Below, in pieces: positions 23,997 to 31,269 of a DNA stretch of 64,000 bases. Source of the DNA: Sphingosinicella sp. LHD-64 (GTDB lineage: Bacteria > Pseudomonadota > Alphaproteobacteria > Sphingomonadales > Sphingomonadaceae); the NCBI RefSeq assembly GCF_031157375.1, contig NZ_JAVIFV010000001.1:310001-374000 (forward strand), read 5' to 3'. The position numbers and the translations under genes are program-made. Position 1 is the stretch's first letter. Every line of letters starts with the position of its first letter. The notes under the pieces were generated by a model that was given only the letters and a program-made list of their open reading frames with translations, was not told where the DNA came from and made no database searches.

Positions 23997-25259
23997 TCAG
24001 TCGCGCGGCCAGCTTTCCAGCACCTCCACGAAGCGGCTGAGCCAGGCGTTGGTCTGGTGGCCGTCGACGACGCGGTGGTCGATGGTGAGGCTGACATAGG
24101 CCATCGGGCGGATCTGGATGGTGTCGACCCCGCCCACCTCGCGCACCACCACGCGCTTCTCCAGCTTGCCGACGCCGAGGATGGCGGACTGTGGCTGGTT
24201 GATGATGATCGGCGCGGCGAAGAGCGAGCCGGAGACGCCGTGATTGGAGATGGTGAAGGTGCCGCCCTTCACCTCCGCAGCGGTGAGCTTCTCCTTGCGG
24301 GCCTTCTCGACCAGCTCGTCGAGGCCGGCGGCGATGCCCTTGAGGTTGAGCTGCTGGACCTTGCGCAGGACCGGCACGATCAGGCCCTTGGTGCCGAGCG
24401 CGGTGCCGACGCCGATGTTGATGTCGTCGTAGAGTTCCAGCCGGTCGTCGTGCCAGCGGCTGTTGATCGCGGGCGCGACCTTCATCGCCTCTGCCGCCGC
24501 GGCGACGAGATAGGCGGTGTAGGTGAGCTTCACGCCCTTCTTCGCGAAGGCGGCCTTGTGGGCCTCGCGGTGGGCGATGATGGCGGAGAAATCGGCTTCG
24601 AAGACGGCGGTGACGTGCGGGGCGTCACGGAGCGAGCCGGCCATGTTCGCCGCGATCGCCAGGCGCATGCGGTCGTGGGGCACCGAGTGGGACCGGATGT
24701 CTGTCCCGAGCGCAGTCGAGGGGTCGCCGGTCGTAGCGGGGATGATGCCTTCGGGCGGGCGGGTCGTGCCGGAGGCCACGGCGCGGTCGACGTCGGCGCG
24801 GGTGATGCGGCCGCCGCGGCCGGTGCCCTCGATCGCGCTGTGATCGAGGTCGTGCTGGCGCAGGGCGCGTTTGACGGAGGGGGAAAGCCGCAACTCTCTT
24901 AAGCCCTCCCCCTCGATGGGGGAGGGTTGGGTGAGGGTGGCCTTCGAGGAAAGTTGAGTGTTCTCGGAGACTCCACCCCTCCCCAACCCCTCCCCATCAA
25001 GGGGAGGGGCTTTAGCCGCATGATCACCCGCCGGATCGATCCGGCCCAGCACCGCGCCGGGCAGCGCCTCGGCGTCGCTCGCCAGCACGATCTCACGCAG
25101 CACGCCTGCGGCCGGAGCCGGGACTTCCATCGCGACCTTGTCGGTTTCCAGCTCGACGAGGGGATCGTTCTCCTCAACGCGGTCGCCGATCTGTTTGAGC
25201 CAGGCGCGGACGACGGCCTTGGTGCCCTCCTGCTCCATCGGGACGGTGACGTCGATCAT
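23997..25259 (-). CDS. dihydrolipoamide acyltransferase (E2) of a 2-oxoacid dehydrogenase complex
   Basis: Transfers the acyl group from E1 to CoA. 420 residues. The lipoyl domain (1-75) has the lipoylated Lys41 in LETDKVAMEV. A linker (82-121) is encoded by a palindromic repeat. The peripheral E1/E3-binding domain has SPSVKRALRQHDLD and GTGRGGRITRADV, and the catalytic domain carries SLTIDHRVVDGHQ near the C-terminus. The ATG at 25259 starts MIDVTVP; a GTG four codons earlier is possible. It follows the fused E1 gene in the same operon after an 83-bp repeat. No E3 gene is in the window; a shared lipoamide dehydrogenase is probable. Confidence 0.93.
   Translation of the reverse strand: MIDVTVPMEQEGTKAVVRAWLKQIGDRVEENDPLVELETDKVAMEVPAPAAGVLREIVLASDAEALPGAVLGRIDPAGDHAAKAPPLDGEGLGRGGVSENTQLSSKATLTQPSPIEGEGLRELRLSPSVKRALRQHDLDHSAIEGTGRGGRITRADVDRAVASGTTRPPEGIIPATTGDPSTALGTDIRSHSVPHDRMRLAIAANMAGSLRDAPHVTAVFEADFSAIIAHREAHKAAFAKKGVKLTYTAYLVAAAAEAMKVAPAINSRWHDDRLELYDDINIGVGTALGTKGLIVPVLRKVQQLNLKGIAAGLDELVEKARKEKLTAAEVKGGTFTISNHGVSGSLFAAPIIINQPQSAILGVGKLEKRVVVREVGGVDTIQIRPMAYVSLTIDHRVVDGHQTNAWLSRFVEVLESWPRD
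24899..25015. repeat. CCCTCCCC-type palindromic repeat inside the E2 linker
   Basis: TTAAGCCCTCCCCCTCGATG at one end is mirrored by CATCAAGGGGAGGGGCTTTA at the other, with inner GGGGGAGGGTTGGG and CCCAACCCCTCCCC arms. It is different in sequence from the CGTCA/TGACG repeats. It reads in frame within E2 as a Gly/Pro/Ser-rich linker. Confidence 0.82.
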
Positions 25260-25275
25260 GACGGCCCCCACAGGC

Positions 25276-25358
25276 CGTCACCCCAGCGAAGGCTGGGGTC
25301 CCGTGGAGACGCGCCGCGCCTTTTCCTCCCTGAGATCCCGGCCTCCGCCGGGATGACG
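25276..25358. repeat. palindromic repeat between E1 and E2
   Basis: CGTCACCCCAGCGAAGGCTG at one end faces CGGCCTCCGCCGGGATGACG at the other, in the CGTCA/TGACG family, with arms less perfect than in other copies. It lies within the E1-E2 transcript. Confidence 0.82.
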
Positions 25359-25371
25359 AGATGACCCATAC

Positions 25372-27456
25372 TCAAAACCCCAGCAACTCGTCGATCTTCG
25401 CGCGGATGCGATTCACCGACGGCACGGCCCAGTCGAGCAGCGCGGGGTTATGCGGGCTCGGGATGTCCGGCATGGTGACGCGGGCGACCGGGGCGTCGAG
25501 ATCGAGAAAGGCCTCGTCGGCGACCACCGCGGCGATCTCGGCGCCGAAGCCGCCGGTCCTGAGGTCCTCGTGGACGATCAGGCAGCGGCGGGTGCGGCGG
25601 ACCGACTCCAGCACCATCTCGCGGTCCCAGGGCATCAGGGTTCTGAGGTCGATGACGTCGGCGGAGACGTCCTTGGCCGCTTCCTCGCAGCGCGGGACCA
25701 TCGCGCCCCAGGTGACGAGGGTGATGTCGTCGCCCTCGCGGGTCTTCTTCGCCCGGCCGAACGGCAGGGCATAGTCGTCGCCCGGATAAGGTCGGCGCGC
25801 CCAGGCATCGTCGAGCATGGCACGATGCTCGAAGAAGACGGTGGGATCGTTCCCGCGCAATGCCTCGCGCAGCAGACCGACGGCGTCCTCGGCATTGGAG
25901 GGCGCCGCGACGCGCCAGCCGGGGTTGTGGACGAACTGCACCTCGTTGGTCTGGCTGTGCCAGGGATCGCCGCACTTGAAGAAGCCGACCGGCATGCGCA
26001 GCACCATCGGCGCGGCGAAGCGGTTGTGGGTGCGCCAGCGCATCGTGCCGCAATCGTTGATCTGCTCCAGCGCCGGCTCGGCATATTTGCGGAACTGGAT
26101 CTCGGGCACCGGCATCAGGCCGGCGAGCGCGAGGCCGACGGCGCGGCCGACGATGCCCTCTTCGGAGAGGCTGGTGTCGAACACGCGCGCCTCGCCATGC
26201 TTCTCCTGCAAGCCGAGCGTGACGGCGTGGACGCCGCCCTTCGGGCCGATATCCTCGCCGAACAGCATCATGCGCGGATTGATGGTGAGCTCATGGTCGA
26301 GCACGCGGCGGATCGCGGTCACCATGTTGATCCGCTGGCCTTCGGGCTTCGGTTCGTCCGTCGAGGCGGGCGACACATAGCCTTGCGTCCACTGGCCGCC
26401 GCGCTGCTGCATCTCGCCTTCGAAGAAGACGTGGCTGGTGACGCTCTCTGGGCTGGAGACGCCCCGCCCCTCCGCCTCGGCCCGCGCCGCGGCGACGGTG
26501 GCTTCGGCTTCCACCGCGACCGCGTCCCACTCGCTCTCGTCCATCAGCGCGCCGACAAGATAGGATTTGAGCTTGGGCAGCGGATCGCGCGCCCATTCGG
26601 ACTGGACGACCGCTTCGGACTTGTAGGTCTGGGTGTCCTGGAAGCTGTGGCCCTGCAGGCGCGGCACGGTGAGGCGGAGCAAAGCCGGGCCGCGATGGGA
26701 ACGGACATGCTCGACGGCCCGGGTCAGCAGCCGCGCCGCCTCGGCCGGCTCGGTGCCGTCGCCGGAGAGCACCTCGAGATTGCTGAAGCTGGCGAGGTTG
26801 CGGGCGATGTCGCCGCCGGGCGTCTGGAAGCGCGAGGGAACGGAGATGCCGTACTGGTTGTCCTCGACGTAGAAGAGCATCGGCAGCTTCTGCGTCGTCG
26901 CGATGGTGAGCGCCGACCAGAAGCCGTTGGTCGCGCAGCTCGCCTCGCCGCCCAGCACCACGGCCATCGCGTTCGCGTAGGCCGGGTCCTTCAGGACGTC
27001 GCGATAATAGGTGATCGCCTGCGCCCAGCCGGCCGTCGGCGTATATTGCGCGCCGACGCCGCCGCACATCGGCAGCGCCGGGCAGCCGTTCGGGTTCGGG
27101 TAGTTGAACACGACGCCGATGTCGCGACCGTCGGAATAGCCCCCTTCCCGCCCCATGCCGGAGCCGAGCGCGTCGGCGAGCGGCACGCCGAGCGAGAGGA
27201 GCAGCGGGCGCGAGCGATAATAGCCGCAGGCGCCGTCATGGGCGTCGGTCAGGTGCGAGCCCAGCAGGATCTGGGCCATGTCGTGGCCGCGCGCGCTGAA
27301 CTGGTAGAGGACCTTGCGCAGCGGCACGAGCTCCTCTTCCTCGAGCCGGTCCATCGCCCGGCTGACATGGACGAGATAGGCGATCCGCCGCCAGTCATAG
27401 GCGGGGTCGGGCGCGTTGACCCGCGCCCGCCTGTCACTGGCAATCGCTTCAGCCAT
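25372..27456 (-). CDS. 2-oxoacid (2-oxoisovalerate-type) dehydrogenase E1, alpha and beta fused
   Basis: Thiamine-diphosphate enzyme that decarboxylates a 2-oxoacid and acylates E2. 694 residues. The alpha half (about 1-330) has RAMDRLEEEE, the TPP-region GGEASCATNGFWSALTIATT and FYVEDNQYGISVPSR. The beta half (about 375-694) has MMLFGEDIGPKGGVHAVTLGL, DTSLSEEGIVGRAVGLA and DLRTLMPWD, ending with the usual VPSVNRI. Branched-chain E1 is normally two genes; fusion is known in some bacteria. It overlaps the aminotransferase stop by 8 bases, which suggests coupled production. True substrate is not shown by the sequence. Confidence 0.92.
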   Translation of the reverse strand: MAEAIASDRRARVNAPDPAYDWRRIAYLVHVSRAMDRLEEEELVPLRKVLYQFSARGHDMAQILLGSHLTDAHDGACGYYRSRPLLLSLGVPLADALGSGMGREGGYSDGRDIGVVFNYPNPNGCPALPMCGGVGAQYTPTAGWAQAITYYRDVLKDPAYANAMAVVLGGEASCATNGFWSALTIATTQKLPMLFYVEDNQYGISVPSRFQTPGGDIARNLASFSNLEVLSGDGTEPAEAARLLTRAVEHVRSHRGPALLRLTVPRLQGHSFQDTQTYKSEAVVQSEWARDPLPKLKSYLVGALMDESEWDAVAVEAEATVAAARAEAEGRGVSSPESVTSHVFFEGEMQQRGGQWTQGYVSPASTDEPKPEGQRINMVTAIRRVLDHELTINPRMMLFGEDIGPKGGVHAVTLGLQEKHGEARVFDTSLSEEGIVGRAVGLALAGLMPVPEIQFRKYAEPALEQINDCGTMRWRTHNRFAAPMVLRMPVGFFKCGDPWHSQTNEVQFVHNPGWRVAAPSNAEDAVGLLREALRGNDPTVFFEHRAMLDDAWARRPYPGDDYALPFGRAKKTREGDDITLVTWGAMVPRCEEAAKDVSADVIDLRTLMPWDREMVLESVRRTRRCLIVHEDLRTGGFGAEIAAVVADEAFLDLDAPVARVTMPDIPSPHNPALLDWAVPSVNRIRAKIDELLGF

Positions 27457-28639
27457 CCAGCTCCTCGATCACGGCATTGGCGAAATAGTCGACGTTGGAA
27501 TCGGAGAGGCCGACCACGTTGAAGCGGCCCGATCCGGCCATGTAGAGGCCGTGCTTCTCGCGCAGGTTCAGCACCTGCTGCGGCGAGATCGGCAGCATCG
27601 AGAACATGCCCTTCTGGCCGGCGATGTAAGCGAGGCGCGGGTCGGCGGCGGCGAGCTTCGCGCGGAGCTGGCGGATGCGCGCACCCATCTCGGTGAGCTC
27701 GGCGCGCCAGTCGGCGGCGAGCTCCGGATCGTCGAGGATGATGCGCACGGTCGCCGCCATATGATCGGGCGGCATCGACCACATGGTGCGGGCGAGGCCG
27801 AGCAGGTTGCCCATCACCTTCTCGGCGCCGGCCACGGTCGGCATCTTCACGAACAGCGAGCCGAGGCGGTCGCGATAGCAGCCGAAATTCTTGTCGCAGC
27901 TCTGCGCGATGATCGCCTGTTCCGCCGCCTCGACGACGAGGCACGCGCCGGCGGCATCGGCTTCGAGGCCGTCGCCGAGGCCCTGATAGGCGATGTCGAC
28001 GAACGGGATCAGCCCGCGCGCGGCGACGATCTCCGCCACGACCCGCCACTGGTCGAGGTTCAGGTCGGCGCCGGTCGGATTGTGGCAGCAGCCGTGGAGC
28101 AGGACGAGATCGCCGGCACTGGCGCCGTTCAGCGCGTCGACCATCGCGTCGAAGCGGATCGTGGTCGCTGCCTTGTCGTAATAGGGGTAGTCGACCATCG
28201 CGACGCCCGCCGCGCCGATCAGCGGCTCGTGATTGGGCCAGGTCGGGGTACCGACGAGGATGCGCGCGGTCGGGTCTGCCTTGGCGATCAGCTCGGCGCC
28301 GAGGCGCAGCGCGCCGCAGCCGCCCGGAGTCTGGACGCCGACGATCCGGTCGTCGCGCGCGCCCGCCTCGCCGAACACGATCGGCTTGATCAGCTCGACG
28401 AAGCGGGCGTCGCCCTGCGAGCCGAGATAGGACTTGGTCTCCTGCGTCTCCCACAGGATCAGCTCGGCCTTCTTCACCGCGCGCAGGATCGGGGTGTTGC
28501 CGGCGGCGTCGCGATAGACGCCGACGCCGACGTCGATCTTGGTGGGGCGCGGATCGGCCTCAGCCAGCGCGATCAGCGCGAGCAGCGCGTCCGCGGGTTG
28601 CTCCCCAAGCCTGTCCAGCAACGTCAATTGATCGCTCAC
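27449..28639 (-). CDS. aromatic/aspartate aminotransferase (class I)
   Basis: A PLP enzyme of the TyrB/AspC group, 396 residues. Landmarks are KIDVGVGVYRDAAG near the start, HGCCHNPTGADL (the Asn that contacts PLP phosphate), FVDIAYQGLGDGL and the PLP-Lys in SCDKNFGCYRDRLG. Aromatic or aspartate preference cannot be fixed from motifs, though the 8-base overlap with the 2-oxoacid dehydrogenase E1 gene argues that it makes the oxoacid used by that complex. Divergent from the Lrp-type regulator; the region between holds a 16-bp inverted repeat. Confidence 0.9.
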   Translation of the reverse strand: MSDQLTLLDRLGEQPADALLALIALAEADPRPTKIDVGVGVYRDAAGNTPILRAVKKAELILWETQETKSYLGSQGDARFVELIKPIVFGEAGARDDRIVGVQTPGGCGALRLGAELIAKADPTARILVGTPTWPNHEPLIGAAGVAMVDYPYYDKAATTIRFDAMVDALNGASAGDLVLLHGCCHNPTGADLNLDQWRVVAEIVAARGLIPFVDIAYQGLGDGLEADAAGACLVVEAAEQAIIAQSCDKNFGCYRDRLGSLFVKMPTVAGAEKVMGNLLGLARTMWSMPPDHMAATVRIILDDPELAADWRAELTEMGARIRQLRAKLAAADPRLAYIAGQKGMFSMLPISPQQVLNLREKHGLYMAGSGRFNVVGLSDSNVDYFANAVIEELDG

Positions 28640-28744
28640 CTGTCGACCCCCTGTCCTTCATGGGTTTCCCGAGAAGGCCGGCTCTATGCGTAGCGGCTCC
28701 TGTGCGCAAAAGCGCATCAGACATCGCGCTCCTGGCAATATTGT

Positions 28745-28760
28745 TGAAACATCTGTTTCA
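28745..28760. promoter_or_regulatory. inverted repeat, probable Lrp-type operator
   Basis: TGAAACA, two-base spacer TC, TGTTTCA: an exact 7-bp inverted repeat in the 136-bp gap between the aminotransferase and the Lrp-type gene, 15 bases ahead of the regulator start. Candidate autoregulatory and operon control site. Confidence 0.6.
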
Positions 28761-28775
28761 TATTATGATCGCTTC

Positions 28776-29246
28776 ATGAGCAATGAATTTCATCTCGATA
28801 CGATCGACCGGCGAATCGTCCGCGCGCTGCAGCGCGACGCGAGTCTCAGCCAGGCGACGCTCGCGGAGTCGGTTGGTGCCTCGGCCGCGTCGGTCTGGCG
28901 CCGGGTGCGTAATCTCGAGAAGGAGGGCGTCCTCGGCGCCACGGTGCGGCTCGCCAATGCCGAGCGGCTCGGGCGCAGCGTCAACGTGCTGTGCCAGGTG
29001 CGGATGAACCGCCAGACCACCGACGCCCGCGACGAGTTCGAGCGCTTCATCGAAGGGCGCGAGGAGATCGTCGAATGCTACGCCATGTCGGGCGAATGGG
29101 ACTATCTGCTGCGCATCGCCGTCCGCGACGTCGCCGACTATGACCGATTTATCCGCCAGGGCGTCCTCGCCCACCCGAGCGTCGCCCATGCCGCTTCGAG
29201 CTTCGCGCTCAGGCAGGTGAAATACACGACGGAGATTCCCGTCTAG
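28776..29246 (+). CDS. Lrp/AsnC-family transcriptional regulator
   Basis: 156 residues from the ATG at 28776. The N-terminal helix-turn-helix is DTIDRRIVRALQRDASLSQATLAESVGAS and VWRRVRNLEKEGVL (two segments), and the C-terminal ligand-sensing RAM domain contains EIVECYAMSGEWDYLLRIAVRDVADYDRF (in blocks). It is read away from the aminotransferase-E1-E2 operon and is the natural candidate to sense an amino acid and control it. A longer in-frame start upstream was not chosen since it adds no homologous sequence. Ends with a 4-base overlap with the SUMF-type gene. Confidence 0.92.
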   Translation: MSNEFHLDTIDRRIVRALQRDASLSQATLAESVGASAASVWRRVRNLEKEGVLGATVRLANAERLGRSVNVLCQVRMNRQTTDARDEFERFIEGREEIVECYAMSGEWDYLLRIAVRDVADYDRFIRQGVLAHPSVAHAASSFALRQVKYTTEIPV

Positions 29247-30217
29247 TCGAGCGGGCGCATCACCCGGATGCCGATCGAATCGTCACGGTGGCCGGGCGGC
29301 TGACGGAAGCGGTCGGCGACGCGCAGGTTCGGGATGGTGCTGCCCCAGGAGCCGCCACGGTTGATGCGGCGGTCGCAGCCGGGCGGATCGTAGGCGCCAG
29401 ATGCCGGCAGCGTTTCGTAGGAGGGCGCGGTGCAGTCCTGGACCCATTCGGCGACATTGCCGATCATGTCGTAGAGGCCGAACGCGTTGGGCCGGTAGGA
29501 GCCGACCGGAGCGGTGTTGAGCACGCCGTCGCTGCAGCTGGTCGCCACCCAGGTCGGATATTTGGCGAGCGGCGTCCGGTCGACGCCATTGCTCCAGGGG
29601 CAGCCCTGATTCGGATCGTCGCCCCAAGGGTAGACGGTCGAGCTGCCGGCGCGGGCGGCATATTCCCATTCCGCCTCAGTCAGCAGCCGGAAGCGCATGC
29701 CCGGCGCCTGGACGTTGAGCCAGGCGACATAGGCCTGCGCATCCTCCCAGCTCACGCAGGCCACGGGATGATTGCCGGCCTGGGGGAAACCGGGATCGCG
29801 CAGCGTCGAGACGCGGTCCATCGTCCAGGTGCCCTGCGTCTCGCGATCGGTGAGGCAGCCGACGCCGACCGGGTGACCGGTGGCGCGCAGGAACGCCTCA
29901 TATTCGTTGCGGGTGATCTCGAAGCGGCCGATCGCCATCGGCGCCGCGAAGGTGATCCGGCGCTGCGGCCCCTCGTCGTCGCGGCGGTCGCGCTCCCCCG
30001 CGGGCGAGCCGAGAGTGAAGGCGCCGGCCGGCACGACCGCCAGCTCGGGACACCAGGCACAATCCCACCGCAAGGCCGGGTCGCCGCCGGACGCGCGCCA
30101 GGCATCATAGCGGGCGGTACGCTGTGCATCCGTCTCCCCTGCCGGCGGCGAAGCCTGCGCAACTGCGCCGACGCAGGAGAGCGCGAGCATCAGGAGGATG
30201 GATCGCAAGACGGGCAT
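29243..30217 (-). CDS. secreted SUMF1/EgtB-fold protein
   Basis: 324 residues with a Sec signal peptide to about residue 22. The formylglycine-generating-enzyme fold is clear from VPAGAFTLGSPAGERDR, ITRNEYEAFLRATGHP, HPVACVSWEDAQAYVAWLN, LLTEAEWEYAARAG and GLYDMIGNVAEW followed by RRINRGGSW. The Cys pair that bears sulfatase-activating chemistry in true FGE (after GGSW) is absent, so this is not expected to make formylglycine. No sulfatase gene is near. It may bind a ligand or modify another exported protein. Possibly disulfide-bonded, as several Cys are present. Confidence 0.85.
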   Translation of the reverse strand: MPVLRSILLMLALSCVGAVAQASPPAGETDAQRTARYDAWRASGGDPALRWDCAWCPELAVVPAGAFTLGSPAGERDRRDDEGPQRRITFAAPMAIGRFEITRNEYEAFLRATGHPVGVGCLTDRETQGTWTMDRVSTLRDPGFPQAGNHPVACVSWEDAQAYVAWLNVQAPGMRFRLLTEAEWEYAARAGSSTVYPWGDDPNQGCPWSNGVDRTPLAKYPTWVATSCSDGVLNTAPVGSYRPNAFGLYDMIGNVAEWVQDCTAPSYETLPASGAYDPPGCDRRINRGGSWGSTIPNLRVADRFRQPPGHRDDSIGIRVMRPLD

Positions 30218-30375
30218 CGCCGGCGAGCCTGTTCAATCACCTGCCGGTCGAACAAATGCCGGTTCGATCAAGCGCGAAAACGGCTCGACGAACCCAATCA
30301 CATCGCGATCCGCGATTTTCGGAACCCTCACCGCCTCCGACGATTGAATCGCCCGCGACACGATCGGAGGCACCC

Positions 30376-31269
30376 ATGGCCGCGCGCGCTTACTGGAAGG
30401 GGCAAATCCGCCTCGCCCTCGTCTCGATCCCGGTGGAGGTCTATTCGGCGACGAGGAGCGGCGCGACGATCGCCTTCAACCAGATCCACGAGCCCTCGGG
30501 CAAGCGGATCAAATACGAGAAGGTCGTGCCAGGGCTCGGCCCGGTGGACGCCGACGACATCGTCAAGGGCTACCAATATTCGAAGGGCCATTACGTGACC
30601 TTCGACGACGAGGAGCTGGAGGCGGTCAAGCTGGAGAGCAAGAAGACGCTGGAGCTCACCCAGTTCGTCGATCCGCAGGAGATCGATCCGCTCTATTACG
30701 AGCGGCCTTATTATGTCGTGCCGGCGGACGACCTTGCCGAGGAAGCGTTCGTCGTGCTGCGCGAGGCGCTCAAGGCGGCCGGCAAGGTGGCGCTCGGCCA
30801 GCTCGCGATGCGCGGGCGCGAATATATCGTCAGCCTGAAGCCCTGCGGGCGCGGTATCCTGATGGAGACGATGCGCTACGCCGACGAGGTGGTGAAGGCG
30901 CAGGGCTATTTCCGCGACATCGGCGACGCCAAGCCGGACGAGGAGCTGCTGGACATGGCCGAGGCGCTGATCGACCGCAAGACGGCCAAGTTCGATCCGG
31001 CCAAGTTCCATGACCGCTATGTAGATGCCCTCAGGGATCTGATCGCCAAGAAGCGCAAGACCGGCGAGCGGATCGAGGCCGAGGAAGAGGAGTTGCCCGA
31101 CCGCCGCGGCTCCAACGTCATCGATCTGATGGCGGCACTGAAGCGCTCGATCGAGAAGCCGGGTGCGAAGGCCGGCACCACGGAACAGCGCAAACCCGCG
31201 GCGCGAAAGGCTCCCGCCAAGAAGAAAGCCCCGGCGCGAAAGGCGGCGCCGGCGCGCAAGCGGGCCTGA
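30376..31269 (+). CDS. ku: Ku protein, non-homologous end-joining
   Basis: Ring-shaped homodimer that binds double-strand DNA ends and recruits LigD. 297 residues. The core begins MAARAYWKGQIRLALVSIPV and contains IKYEKVVPGLGPVDADDIVKGY (blocks) and the AEEAFVVLREAL region, all typical of bacterial Ku. The C-terminal tail from about 265 is Lys/Ala/Pro-rich (RKAPAKKKAPARKAAPARKR), a DNA-contacting tail often seen in Ku. The ATG at 30376 follows CGGAGG at a 5-base spacing. Its stop abuts the ligD start (30267 region to 31270, no gap), so the two are an operon. Confidence 0.96.
   Translation: MAARAYWKGQIRLALVSIPVEVYSATRSGATIAFNQIHEPSGKRIKYEKVVPGLGPVDADDIVKGYQYSKGHYVTFDDEELEAVKLESKKTLELTQFVDPQEIDPLYYERPYYVVPADDLAEEAFVVLREALKAAGKVALGQLAMRGREYIVSLKPCGRGILMETMRYADEVVKAQGYFRDIGDAKPDEELLDMAEALIDRKTAKFDPAKFHDRYVDALRDLIAKKRKTGERIEAEEEELPDRRGSNVIDLMAALKRSIEKPGAKAGTTEQRKPAARKAPAKKKAPARKAAPARKRA

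Noticed and set aside
29243-30217. Calling the SUMF1-type gene a formylglycine-generating enzyme
   Set aside because: The catalytic Cys pair is absent and no sulfatase is nearby.
30345-30370. EcfG-type promoter before ku (GGAAC then CGAT)
   Set aside because: Spacer is only 15 bases and the second box is CGAT, not CGTT, so it fails the consensus.
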